This document shows positions 16,458 through 24,752 of a stretch of 34,181 nucleotides of DNA, piece after piece (position 1 is the first letter of the stretch; each line of letters starts with the position of its first letter). The stretch comes from Accumulibacter sp. (GTDB lineage: Bacteria > Pseudomonadota > Gammaproteobacteria > Burkholderiales > Rhodocyclaceae): assembly GCF_029255125.1 (NCBI RefSeq), contig NZ_JAPUVR010000083.1:1-34181 (forward strand), written 5' to 3'. The position numbers were made by a program, and so were the translations under genes. The notes beneath the pieces were generated by a model, which saw only the letters and a program-made list of their open reading frames with translations, had not been told where the DNA came from and searched no databases.

Positions 16458-18415
16458 CAGGCAGCCTTTCGCGCCAGCGGGAAGGTCCGCACGTCGCGGA
16501 TCACCAGGTCGGCGGCGACCTTGCCCTGTCTTCCGTCCTCGAACTTGACGGCGGTCTCGATGAACTGACTCTGCCGGCCGGCGTACAGCGCTTCGATCAG
16601 CACGGCGTATTTCTCGGCGACGAAATTGCGCCGCACCTTGCGCGTACGCGTCAGCTCGTCGTCATCGGGGTCGAGTTCCTTGTGCAGGATCAGGAAACGA
16701 TGGATCTGCGAATCGCCCAGGACGCCCTCGCCGACCAGTTCGCGATTGACCTGTTCGATGCACTCTTCGATCAGGCCATACACCTCGGGCTTCGCCGCCA
16801 GATCGGTATAGCCCGAGTAGGCGATGCCGCGCCGCTCGGCCCAGTTGCCGACGGCGCCGATGTCGATGTTGACGAAAGCGCAGACCATCGTCCGGCGATC
16901 GCCGAAAACGACCGCTTCCTTGATGTGCTGGAAGAACTTCAGCTTGTTCTCGATATAGTTCGGCGCGTACATCGCGCCGTTCGCCAGCTTGCCGACGTCC
17001 TTGGCGCGGTCGATGATCTTCAGGTGGCCGTCATCGTCGAACAGCCCGGCGTCGCCGGTCATGAAGTAACCGTCGGCGTTGATCGCCTCGGCCGTCGCGT
17101 CCGGGCGCCGATAGTATTCCTTGAGCAGCATTGCTCCCTTGACGAGAATTTCGCCGTTTTCGGCGATGCGCACCTCGACTCCCGGCGCTGGCCGGCCGAC
17201 GCTGTCGAACTTGATCTGGCCGTCCGGCTGCAGGCAGACGTAGGCGCAGGTTTCCGTCTGTCCGTAGAGCTGCTTCAGGTTGATGCCGATCGAGCGGTAG
17301 AAGCGGAACAGGTCAGGCCCGATCGCCGCTCCAGCGGTATACGCGACCCGGATGCGGCTCATGCCGAGGACGTTCTTCAGCGGGCCATAGACGAACACCC
17401 GGCCGAGCGCATAGCGCAGGCGGTCGGCCAGCCCGACCGGTCGCCGATCGAGGATTTCAGCTCCGCAGCGGCGGGCAACCGCCATGAAATAGTGAAACAT
17501 CTTCTGTTTGACCCGGCTTGCATCCTCCATCCGGATCATCACCTGAGTGAGCAGGTTCTCGAACACGCGTGGTGGCGCAAAGTAGTAGGTCGGACCGATC
17601 TCGCGCAGATCGTTCATTACCGTCTCGGCCGACTCCGGGCAGTTGATCGTGAACCCGGCGACCATCGCCTGCGCATACGAGAACAGGTGGTCGCCGACCC
17701 AGGCCATCGGCAGGTAGGAGAGGATGTCCTCGGAATCGGTAAGGTCGTCGAAATCGACCCCGCCCTGCGCCGCCGCGATGAAGGCGCGGTGGGTCAGGCG
17801 AACGCCTTTCGGTTTGCCGGTCGTTCCCGAAGTGTAGAGCATCACGCTCACATCGTCGGCGTGGCCATTGGCGATCGCCTCGGCGAGCAAGTCGGGATGG
17901 TTGCGATGGTGGATCTTGCCCATCGCCATCAACTCGCGTACGTCGTGAATGAAGGCTTGCGTGTAGTGCCGCATGCCGCGTGCGTCGTCGTAGAAGACAT
18001 GTTCGAGGTGCGGCAGTTGCGCCTGGATCTCGAGCACCTTGTCGACCTGTTCCTGGTCCTCGACGAATGCGAAGCGGATTTCGCCGTCGAGCAGGACGAA
18101 GAGCAGTTCGTTCGCCACCGCGTCCTGGTAGAGCGGCACCGGCACGCCGCCCAAGCACTGTACGGCGGCCATCATCATGTACATGCGCGGCCGATTGTCG
18201 CCGACGATGGCCAGGTTTTCGCCGCGCGTGAAACCCATTTCGGCCAGACCGCAGGCCAGTGCGCGGACCTCGGCAGCCACCTCCAGCCAAGTCCAGCACT
18301 GCCAGATACCCAGATCCTTCTCGCGCATGGCCGTCTTGGACGCACGCACCTGCGCATGGTGAAACAGCAGGCGCGGAAAAGTATCCAGCGCCTGCGTCGA
18401 GGCCAGTTCCGGCAT
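16457..18415 (-). CDS. AMP-forming long-chain-type acyl-CoA ligase, first gene of the liv operon
   Basis: A 652-residue ANL-superfamily ligase that would activate a carboxylic acid with ATP and CoA. The P-loop YTSGTTGKPKG is at residues 194-204, the adenine motif YGQTETCAY in the middle and the hinge MTGDAGLFDDDGHLKIIDRAKD near 460. Length and the C-terminal region (LTRTRKVRRNF, EALYAG) resemble the long-chain/bubblegum-like group rather than acetyl-CoA synthetase. It starts with ATG after CGGAGGAG. Being first and translationally coupled to livG, it probably traps the imported acid as a CoA ester. The exact substrate (fatty, aromatic or isoprenoid acid) cannot be read from sequence. Confidence 0.9.
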   Translation of the reverse strand: MPELASTQALDTFPRLLFHHAQVRASKTAMREKDLGIWQCWTWLEVAAEVRALACGLAEMGFTRGENLAIVGDNRPRMYMMMAAVQCLGGVPVPLYQDAVANELLFVLLDGEIRFAFVEDQEQVDKVLEIQAQLPHLEHVFYDDARGMRHYTQAFIHDVRELMAMGKIHHRNHPDLLAEAIANGHADDVSVMLYTSGTTGKPKGVRLTHRAFIAAAQGGVDFDDLTDSEDILSYLPMAWVGDHLFSYAQAMVAGFTINCPESAETVMNDLREIGPTYYFAPPRVFENLLTQVMIRMEDASRVKQKMFHYFMAVARRCGAEILDRRPVGLADRLRYALGRVFVYGPLKNVLGMSRIRVAYTAGAAIGPDLFRFYRSIGINLKQLYGQTETCAYVCLQPDGQIKFDSVGRPAPGVEVRIAENGEILVKGAMLLKEYYRRPDATAEAINADGYFMTGDAGLFDDDGHLKIIDRAKDVGKLANGAMYAPNYIENKLKFFQHIKEAVVFGDRRTMVCAFVNIDIGAVGNWAERRGIAYSGYTDLAAKPEVYGLIEECIEQVNRELVGEGVLGDSQIHRFLILHKELDPDDDELTRTRKVRRNFVAEKYAVLIEALYAGRQSQFIETAVKFEDGRQGKVAADLVIRDVRTFPLARKAA

Positions 18416-18595
18416 CTTGTCTCCTCCGGTGCTTTGACCGCCGAACCGGGCGGCCCGCTTACCCTACTTATTTGTCTGCTGCGATTCTAACCCCTTTTTT
18501 TTGTATCGACTCATTGTACGGTCGGCACGCCAAGCGGGCGAACTGCGCTGGCGCGGCGGAGGTTTGGGCAAGTCTAAGCGAGCGCATCACCGCTG

Positions 18596-18615
18596 ATTGT
18601 CGTTCACGAGACAAT
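18596..18615. promoter_or_regulatory. 20-bp dyad, candidate operator of the Crp/Fnr-family regulator
   Basis: ATTGTC-N8-GACAAT is a perfect inverted repeat with 6-base arms. It is centred 40 bp upstream of the regulator ATG and about 190 bp upstream of the ligase start. Size and symmetry suit a Crp/Fnr-type dimer, though the half-site differs from the classical TGTGA and TTGAT. It may serve autoregulation and the divergent operon. Confidence 0.45.
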
Positions 18616-18644
18616 TGGCGATCTTTCTGAGCAGCGAGCCGTCC

Positions 18645-19319
18645 ATGGATTCACTCGATGAAATGCTGCAGGCGTCGGTCTGGGCCAGCGGACTGTCCGC
18701 TGACCAACTCGAGCAGATCAAGAAGGATTGCCTGGTGCGCACGATTCCGGCTGGCGGCTATGTCTGCATGCAAGGCGAGCCCGTCGAGCACTGGCTGGGA
18801 ATCGTCGATGGGCTGGTCAAGATGGCGAGCAACTGGAGCAGCGGCAAGACGACCAGTTTCATCGGTCTGTCGAGCGGTAGCTGGTTCGGCGAAGGCTCGC
18901 TCCTCAAGGACGAAGTGCGGCGCTACGATGTGATCGCCCTGCGCGAGTCGCGCATCGTGTACATGAAGCGCGCACGCTTTCAGGAGATGCTCGATCACAG
19001 TATCTCGTTCAACCGCTTCCTGCTGATGCAGCTCAACGAGCGTCTCGGTCAGTTCATCGGCATGCTCGAGCATGAAAGACTGCTCGATCCGGACGCCCGC
19101 CTTGCCCGCTGCCTGGCGTCGATGTTCAACCCGCTGCTCTATCCGGGCAGCAGCCTGACGCTGCGCATCTCGCAGGAGGAGATCGGCCTGCTGGCCGGAA
19201 TGTCGCGCCAGCGCGTCAACCAGGCGCTGCACCGACTCGAAGAAGCCAGCCTTCTCCGGGTCGATTACGGAACGCTGACCATCCTCGATCTCGCCGGTCT
19301 GCGCCATTTCGGCGAGTAA
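18645..19319 (+). CDS. Crp/Fnr-family transcriptional regulator
   Basis: A 224-residue regulator. The N-terminal cyclic-nucleotide-binding-type beta-roll runs over about residues 20-125 (IPAGGYVCMQGEPVEHWLGIVDGLV, SSGSWFGEGSLL). A dimer helix and a C-terminal winged helix-turn-helix follow (ISQEEIGLLAGMSRQRVNQALHRLEE, about 176-201). It lacks the cysteine set of an FNR [4Fe-4S] cluster, and the cAMP-contact residues are not clearly kept, so the effector is unknown. I prefer the ATG at 18645; a TTG 16 codons upstream would overlap the dyad. It is divergent from the ligase/liv operon and upstream of acetate transport genes, either of which it may control. Confidence 0.88.
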   Translation: MDSLDEMLQASVWASGLSADQLEQIKKDCLVRTIPAGGYVCMQGEPVEHWLGIVDGLVKMASNWSSGKTTSFIGLSSGSWFGEGSLLKDEVRRYDVIALRESRIVYMKRARFQEMLDHSISFNRFLLMQLNERLGQFIGMLEHERLLDPDARLARCLASMFNPLLYPGSSLTLRISQEEIGLLAGMSRQRVNQALHRLEEASLLRVDYGTLTILDLAGLRHFGE

Positions 19320-19575
19320 GCAGACTGAGCGAGCGAGCGGCCGGGCGACCGAGGAAGGCGACGCGGCGCCGCTCGTCACGCTCGTGGTGGCTGCTCTGGG
19401 CGCTGGAAATCGGTGGCGGAAGGCGTCGTGCAGCGCGAAAGTCGCAGAACGACGGAATTGAACAGGGCTTTTTTCTGGGGTAGTATTCGCCGCGGCGAGG
19501 AGACAGTCCTGTCAATACCTGGTCAATCCGCGGGAATCAACCGCTGCAAGAGAACAAAACAGGAGGATAAATAGA
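19320..19575 (+). promoter_or_regulatory. Leader region of the DUF485-actP operon with probable promoter
   Basis: Non-coding 256 bp. TTGAAC (19458-19463) and TAGTAT (19481-19486) are separated by 17 bases, each matching 4 of 6 sigma-70 consensus positions. The spacer has a T6 run. A strong AGGAGG at 19561-19566 precedes the DUF485 ATG. I see no clear regulator site. Confidence 0.4.
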
Positions 19576-19896
19576 ATGAGTAGCGTGATGTACGAGCGAA
19601 TGCGGGTCAATCCCAAATTCCAGGAACTGGTTCGCAAGCGCGGCAGCTTCGCGTGGACGCTGGCGGCCATCGTGTTGGTTCTGTTCTACGGCTTCTTTCT
19701 GCTGGTCGCCTTCAGCCCGGCGCTGCTCGGGCAGAAGATTGCCGAGGGGTCGATGTGGCCGATCGGCTACACGATCGAGCTGTGCCTCTTCGTCTTCTTC
19801 TGGCTGACGACGGTCGTCTACGTCCGCCGAGCCAACGGCGAGTTCGACGAGCTGACCCAGCAACTGATCAAGGAAGCCCAAAAGGAGAAGCTATGA
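19576..19896 (+). CDS. DUF485 membrane protein (YjcH-like), ActP partner
   Basis: A 106-residue inner-membrane protein with two transmembrane helices (about 27-49 and 62-84) and a charged C-terminal helix ([20 protein letters not shown]). This is the standard DUF485 layout of E. coli YjcH, which is almost always encoded just before the acetate permease. The conserved [11 protein letters not shown] motif is present near residue 13. Its function is not settled; a small accessory subunit of the symporter is likely. It has a strong ribosome site, and its stop overlaps the actP ATG by 4 bp (ATGA at 19893-19896). Confidence 0.92.
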   Translation: MSSVMYERMRVNPKFQELVRKRGSFAWTLAAIVLVLFYGFFLLVAFSPALLGQKIAEGSMWPIGYTIELCLFVFFWLTTVVYVRRANGEFDELTQQLIKEAQKEKL

Positions 19897-21557
19897 TGTC
19901 GAGAGTCCTTTCCGCGCTTTCCCTGCTCCTCCTCCACGGCCTGGCCTTCGCCGGCCCGGCGATGGATGCCGGCGGTGCCAAGCAGGCGACCAACTGGCAC
20001 GCCATCATCATGTTCCTGATCTTCGTCGCGATGACGATGGGGATCACCTACTGGGCCGCCAGCCGGACGAAGTCGACTGCCGACTTCTATACCGCCGGTG
20101 GCGGGATTACCGGCTTCCAGAACGGCTTGGCGATTGCCGGCGACTACATGTCGGCCGCCACGCTGCTCGGGCTGACGGCGATGGCCTACACCCAGGGTTA
20201 TGACGCCTACATCTACATGCTGGCGTTCTTCGCCGGCTGGCCGATCATCCTCTTCCTGATGGCCGAGCGCTTGCGCAACCTGGGGCGGTTCACCTTTGCC
20301 GACATCACTTCGTATCGGCTCGACCAGGGCAAGGTGCGGACGATGGCCGCGATCTCGTCGCTGGTCGTCGTCGTCTTCTATCTGATTGCCCAGATGGTTG
20401 GCGCTGGCCAGTTGATCAAGCTGCTGTTTGGCCTGGACTACAACATCGCGATCTTCGTCGTCGGCATCCTGATGATGGTCTACGTCACCTTCGGCGGCAT
20501 GGTGGCAACCACCTGGGTGCAGATCATCAAGGCGTGCATGTTGCTTTTCGGCGGTACGGTGACGTTGATCCTGGCCTACAGCCAGTTCGGCTTTTCCTTC
20601 ACCGACCTGCTGCAGAAGGTGGAAGCGGTCCATAAGCTCGGTCCGAAACTGATGGCTCCGGGCAGTCTGCTCGCCGATCCGGTCACCGCCATCTCGCTCG
20701 GTCTGGGCCTGATGTTCGGTACGGCCGGCCTGCCGCACATCCTGATGCGCTTCTTCACCGTCGGCAACGCCAAGGAAGCGCGCAAATCGGTGCTCTACGC
20801 TTCCGGTTTCGTCGGCTTCTTCTTCAACGTCATCTTCCTGATGGGCTTGTGCGCGGTCATTATCGTCGGCCAGAACCCCGATTTCTTCGAAGGTGGCGAA
20901 GTCGGCAAGAAGCTGATCGGCGGCGGCAACATGGTCGCCATGCACCTGGCCAAGGCGGTCGGCGGCAACATGCTGCTCGGCTTCCTGGCGGCGGTCGCCT
21001 TTGCCACCATTCTGGCGGTCGTTGCCGGTCTGGCGCTGGCTGGCGCATCGGCCATCTCGCACGATATCTACGCCCGCGTCATTCGCAAGGGGCAGGCGAC
21101 CGAGGCGGAAGAAATCCGCGTTTCGCGCTTCGCGACGATCGGCCTTGGCTTGCTGGCCATCGTTCTCGGCATCATGTTCGAGAAGATGAACATCGCGTTC
21201 ATGGTCGGCCTGGCCTTCGGCGTCGCTGCTGCCGCGAACTTCCCGGTCCTCATCCTCTCGATGTACTGGAAGGGACTGAGCACGCGTGGCGCGCTCTGGG
21301 GTGGCTACGGCGGCGTCATTTCAGCCGTGCTCTTCGTGCTCTTCTCGAAGTCGGTGTGGGTCGACGTGCTGGGCAACAAGGCAGCTCTGTTCCCCTATAC
21401 GCAGCCGGCCCTGTTCGCCATGCCGATCGCCTTCATCCTTGCCTACGTCATGTCGAAGAGCGACACGAGTGCGCGGGCGAAGGCTGAGTCCGACGCCTTC
21501 GAAGACCAGTACGTGCGTGCGCAGACCGGCTTTGGCGCTTCGGGTGCCAGCCACTAA
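19893..21557 (+). CDS. actP: ActP-type cation/acetate symporter
   Basis: A 554-residue sodium:solute symporter family permease for acetate and similar short monocarboxylates. The ATG at 19893 has AAAGGAG 7 bases upstream; the open frame before it is antiframe to DUF485 and rejected. An N-terminal signal-like helix ([19 protein letters not shown]) precedes about 13 transmembrane segments, as in E. coli ActP. Family signatures include [50 protein letters not shown] and [15 protein letters not shown]. The tail is hydrophilic. The unit ends at a strong intrinsic terminator. In a PHA-accumulating organism this would be a main route for acetate uptake. Confidence 0.94.
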   Translation: MMSRVLSALSLLLLHGLAFAGPAMDAGGAKQATNWHAIIMFLIFVAMTMGITYWAASRTKSTADFYTAGGGITGFQNGLAIAGDYMSAATLLGLTAMAYTQGYDAYIYMLAFFAGWPIILFLMAERLRNLGRFTFADITSYRLDQGKVRTMAAISSLVVVVFYLIAQMVGAGQLIKLLFGLDYNIAIFVVGILMMVYVTFGGMVATTWVQIIKACMLLFGGTVTLILAYSQFGFSFTDLLQKVEAVHKLGPKLMAPGSLLADPVTAISLGLGLMFGTAGLPHILMRFFTVGNAKEARKSVLYASGFVGFFFNVIFLMGLCAVIIVGQNPDFFEGGEVGKKLIGGGNMVAMHLAKAVGGNMLLGFLAAVAFATILAVVAGLALAGASAISHDIYARVIRKGQATEAEEIRVSRFATIGLGLLAIVLGIMFEKMNIAFMVGLAFGVAAAANFPVLILSMYWKGLSTRGALWGGYGGVISAVLFVLFSKSVWVDVLGNKAALFPYTQPALFAMPIAFILAYVMSKSDTSARAKAESDAFEDQYVRAQTGFGASGASH

Positions 21558-21588
21558 GCGCAGGTCATCGTAAGCGACCAGCAGCAGC

Positions 21589-21617
21589 CCGCGGCGGCCA
21601 GGCAGTAGCCGCCGCGG
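21589..21617 (+). repeat. GC-rich inverted repeat after actP
   Basis: CCGCGGCGGC and GCCGCCGCGG form a perfect 10-bp stem with a 9-base loop, 31 bp after the actP stop. There is no T-run after it; the true terminator is the next hairpin. It could block 3' exonucleases. Confidence 0.55.
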
Positions 21618-21629
21618 CTGCGCAGAAAC

Positions 21630-21670
21630 CGCCAGGCTGGGCAAGGTATGCCCAGCCTGGCGTTTTTTTT
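21630..21670 (+). terminator. Rho-independent terminator of the DUF485-actP operon
   Basis: A perfect 13-bp stem (CGCCAGGCTGGGC / GCCCAGCCTGGCG) with a 7-base loop AAGGTAT is followed at once by eight T residues (21663-21670). It is directional: the minus strand has no matching T-run, so it serves actP and not the convergent ligase. Confidence 0.93.
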
Positions 21671-21747
21671 CTGGCTTGCGTTCGGCTCATCCGCGCTTGC
21701 GGCCGGCCACGCGGTGGCGCGCGACGGGCGCCGATCGGCAAGCTCGC

Positions 21748-23391
21748 CTACCGGCTGGTGGGCAGGCGGTAGTCGCGAAACATTTCGCGCAGGCGCAGTT
21801 TATGCAGCTTGCCGGTCGCGGTATGCGGCAGTTCGTCGACGAAAGCGACATCGTCGGGCAGCCACCACGGACTTACCTTGCCGGCCAGAAACTCCAGCAG
21901 GCTGGCGCGCTCGAGCGCCTGGCCGACTTTTCTCACGACGATCAGCAATGGCCGTTCCTGCCACTTGGCGTGCGGCACGCCGATGACGGCGGCTTCGGCG
22001 ACTGCCGGGTGGCCGATCGCTGCGTTTTCCAGGGCAATCGAAGAAATCCATTCGCCGCCCGACTTGATCACATCTTTCGAGCGGTCGGTGATCTGCATGT
22101 AGCCGTCAGGGTCGATGGTCGCCACATCGCCGGTATCGAAAAAGCCCGCATCGTCGAGCACGGCGGAATCGTCGTCGCGGTAGTAGCACCGGGCAATCCA
22201 AGGTCCGCGCACGAGCAGATGGCCGGCAGCGACGCCGTCGTGCGGCAAGCTGGCGAGCGCGTCGTCGACGATCTTCAGTTCGACGCCATACACCGCCCGC
22301 CCCTGCTTCTCCTGGAGGCTCAGTCGCTGGTCAAGCGAATACCCGGCGTGTTTGGGCAACAGATTGCACACCGTTCCAAGCGGCGACATCTCGGTCATTC
22401 CCCAGGCGTGTACGACGAAAGCGCCGAAGGTCGTCGCGAAGCGTTCGATCATTGCGCGCGGCGCCGCCGAGCCGCCGATCACGACGCGCCGCAGGCGGAG
22501 TTCGTCGGCCGGGTTCAGGCGTTCGCTGTCGACATGTTGCAGCAGCATCATCCACACCGTGGGAACGCCGAGCGCCAGCGTCACCTGCTCGTCGCGCAGC
22601 AGTTGATAGACGCTCTTGCCGTCGAGCGCCGGACCCGGCATGACCAGGCGGGCACCGCACATGGCGCCGGCGTAGGGCATGCCCCAGGCGTTGACATGAA
22701 ACATCGGAACGACGAGCAGCGCCGTTTCGCTGCTGCCGATGGCCAGGCCGTCGGTCGCGCAGGCGGCCCAGGAGTGGAGTACCGACGAGCGGTGCGAGTA
22801 AAGGACGCCCTTCGGGTTGCCCGTCGTGCCGGAGGTGTAGCAGAGCGACGAAGCCGTGTTTTCGTCGAACTGCGGCCATTCGTAGTCACTCGTCTGCGCC
22901 GCCAGCAGATCTTCGTAGCAGAGCAGGCCGGGGATGCTGCACTCCGGAAAATGCGCGCGGTCGGTCATCACGACGAAGCCGCGGACGGTCGGCAAAACCT
23001 TGGCCAGCCGTTCGACCAGGGGTACGAAGCTGAGGTCGAAGAACAGCAACTGATCCTCGGCATGATTGACGATGTATTCGATCTGTTCGGGAAACAGGCG
23101 CGGGTTGATCGTGTGCAGGATCGCTCCCATGCCGGAAACGCCGTAATACAGTTCCATGTGCCGATAGCCGTTCCAGGCCAGCGTGGCGATGCGATCTCCA
23201 CCGTGCACGCCAAGGCCCGCCAAGGCATTGGCCAGTTGCCTGGCGCGCCGGTGGATGTCGGCGTAGGTGCAGCGATGGATGGGACCCTCGTTCGTGCGCG
23301 AAACGATTTCGCCGCGCGGATGAAAGCGCGCTGCGTGTTCGATCAGCGATGAAATGAGCAACGGTTGGTCCTGCATCAGTCCTTTCAACAT
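21748..23391 (-). CDS. AMP-forming acyl-CoA ligase (medium/short-chain, DmdB/FadD-like)
   Basis: A 547-residue ANL-family ligase. Start ATG at 23391 ([12 protein letters not shown]) is preferred because GGAGAG lies 6-7 bases upstream; an ATG seven codons earlier has no ribosome site. P-loop [11 protein letters not shown] at 185-195, [10 protein letters not shown] near 220, [12 protein letters not shown], hinge [23 protein letters not shown], and catalytic Lys in [11 protein letters not shown] near the C-terminus are all present, so the enzyme should be active. The overall pattern resembles ligases annotated as 3-(methylthio)propionyl-CoA or medium-chain fatty-acyl-CoA ligase; the substrate cannot be fixed from sequence. 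It is 89 bp downstream of the monooxygenase-like gene on the same strand. Confidence 0.9.
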   Translation of the reverse strand: MLKGLMQDQPLLISSLIEHAARFHPRGEIVSRTNEGPIHRCTYADIHRRARQLANALAGLGVHGGDRIATLAWNGYRHMELYYGVSGMGAILHTINPRLFPEQIEYIVNHAEDQLLFFDLSFVPLVERLAKVLPTVRGFVVMTDRAHFPECSIPGLLCYEDLLAAQTSDYEWPQFDENTASSLCYTSGTTGNPKGVLYSHRSSVLHSWAACATDGLAIGSSETALLVVPMFHVNAWGMPYAGAMCGARLVMPGPALDGKSVYQLLRDEQVTLALGVPTVWMMLLQHVDSERLNPADELRLRRVVIGGSAAPRAMIERFATTFGAFVVHAWGMTEMSPLGTVCNLLPKHAGYSLDQRLSLQEKQGRAVYGVELKIVDDALASLPHDGVAAGHLLVRGPWIARCYYRDDDSAVLDDAGFFDTGDVATIDPDGYMQITDRSKDVIKSGGEWISSIALENAAIGHPAVAEAAVIGVPHAKWQERPLLIVVRKVGQALERASLLEFLAGKVSPWWLPDDVAFVDELPHTATGKLHKLRLREMFRDYRLPTSR

Positions 23392-23480
23392 TGGCTTCTC
23401 TCCAATTGGCATGGGCAGCGCTTGGCTGCAAGGGCAAGGCGTCGGTCAGCCCGCAGCGCGGTCGGTAGCGAACACGCGCC

Positions 23481-23768
23481 TCAGGCGATCGCGCGAAAGC
23501 GATGGATCAGCGGCGCCTGCGCCAGTCGTTCGCTGGCCAGGGCAATCGCTGCCGCAACGTGCGCAGAAGCCAGATGCGCGTCGGCCGCCGCCTGATCGCG
23601 CCATTGCTCGACGGTGACGAACTCGAGCGGATCGTCCTCGTTTTCGAACAGCTCGTAGCTCAGGCATCCACTTTCGTTACGGCTTGGCGTGCACAGCTCG
23701 CGCAAAACCGAGCGCAGCGCCGCCTCCTGTCCAGCGCGCGCCTTGATTCTTGCCATGATTCTGATCAT
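23481..23768 (-). CDS. ABM-fold monooxygenase-like protein (YgiN type)
   Basis: A 95-residue single-domain protein of the antibiotic biosynthesis monooxygenase/quinol monooxygenase fold (dimeric ferredoxin-like barrel). Motifs are IRIMARIKARAGQEAALRSVLREL at the start, ESGCLSYELFENEDDP near residue 32 and FVTVEQWRDQAAADAHLASAHV near 50. ATG at 23768 with AAGGAGG upstream. Relatives oxidise quinols or detoxify reactive acyl and aromatic compounds without a cofactor; the substrate here is unknown. It probably shares a transcript with the following ligase. Confidence 0.85.
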   Translation of the reverse strand: MIRIMARIKARAGQEAALRSVLRELCTPSRNESGCLSYELFENEDDPLEFVTVEQWRDQAAADAHLASAHVAAAIALASERLAQAPLIHRFRAIA

Positions 23769-23951
23769 TCCTGCCTCCTTTCCCTCGCTTTATCGGCCCG
23801 AAAGGGCACAGCCAAATCTGTGCCGCACGCTGAAGATACGCTGGGCAGCGGCGATCGGATGCACGTCAGCGCCGCAGACGGTGCGGGCGACGAGGCGAGG
23901 CGGTGCGCAGATCGACCCCGTTGATCGGCTGCCCGCCGTTGTTCCCGCTTC

Positions 23952-24626
23952 TCAGTAGGGCGCGCCCAGCGCCGCGCAAAGGAAGCTGATCAGCGGGGCG
24001 GCCTCGGCGAAGCGTCGCGCGGCCAGTGGAAGCAACGCCTGATCGGTCGCCTGGGCAATCGCCAGCGGGGCGAGCGCGATGAAATCCTTGCGTTTGAGGT
24101 CGTCGATCGCCGGATGGTCGGTGGCGTAGCCACGCGGCGGGCGGCTCAGGCACTCGCCGGCGAGCGCCCAGTGCGCGGCGAACTGGCGCTCGTCGCGCGC
24201 CGCGAACCAGCGTTCGGGGTGTTCGGCGATGTGCGTGCGGATGCGCGCCAGGGCGTCGGGCTCGGGGTGCCAGCACCCGGCGCCGAGGAAGCAGCCGTCG
24301 CTTGCGATATGCACGTAGAAGCCGGGCGCGTGCACGTCCTTGCCGAGCTGATGGCGAAAGTGGATGCCAATGTTCGTCTTGTACGGGCGCTTGTCGCGGG
24401 CGAAGCGCGTGTCGCGCTGCACGCGCATCAGCGAACCGCCGATCTTGCGTGCCTCGGCGCGAAAGTGTGGCGCAAAGCTTGCCAGCTCGGGCGCCATGGC
24501 CGCAATGAAGGCGAGCGCCGGTTCACGCACCAGGCTTTCATAGCGCGCCTGATTGGCGGCAAACCACTCGCGGTTATTGTTTGCAGCAAGTTCGTCGAGG
24601 AAGCTGAGGGTAGCCTGGCTGAACAT
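23952..24626 (-). CDS. DUF2461 family protein (TIGR02453)
   Basis: A 224-residue cytoplasmic protein of a widespread family with no assigned biochemical role. Family features are FLDELAANNNREWFAANQARYE at the N-terminus, IGGSLMRVQRDTRFARDKRPYKTNIGIHF split over about residues 62-90, and GFYVHIASDGCFLGAGCWHPEP near 102-121. ATG at 24626 has AAGGAGA upstream. It stands apart, 126 bp from rtcR and 183 bp from the monooxygenase-like gene, with no evident operon partner. Confidence 0.88.
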   Translation of the reverse strand: MFSQATLSFLDELAANNNREWFAANQARYESLVREPALAFIAAMAPELASFAPHFRAEARKIGGSLMRVQRDTRFARDKRPYKTNIGIHFRHQLGKDVHAPGFYVHIASDGCFLGAGCWHPEPDALARIRTHIAEHPERWFAARDERQFAAHWALAGECLSRPPRGYATDHPAIDDLKRKDFIALAPLAIAQATDQALLPLAARRFAEAAPLISFLCAALGAPY

Positions 24627-24752
24627 CGGCAGTCTCCTTGGCGGCAGTGAAATTGACGTTGGGTACTTCGCGCTTCAATTGTTGCGCGCACCGGCAGGCG
24701 TGTAAAGGCGCTTGCCTGCGCCGCCAGCGGGTGCGCGGCGGCTGCGTCCGGC

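Noticed and set aside
16682-18490. 602-codon open frame antisense to the acyl-CoA ligase
   Set aside because: The ligase motifs on the minus strand are complete. The antisense product has no recognisable domain or ribosome site.
21676-23352. 558-codon open frame antisense to the second ligase
   Set aside because: Same reasoning: a shadow of a well-supported ligase gene.
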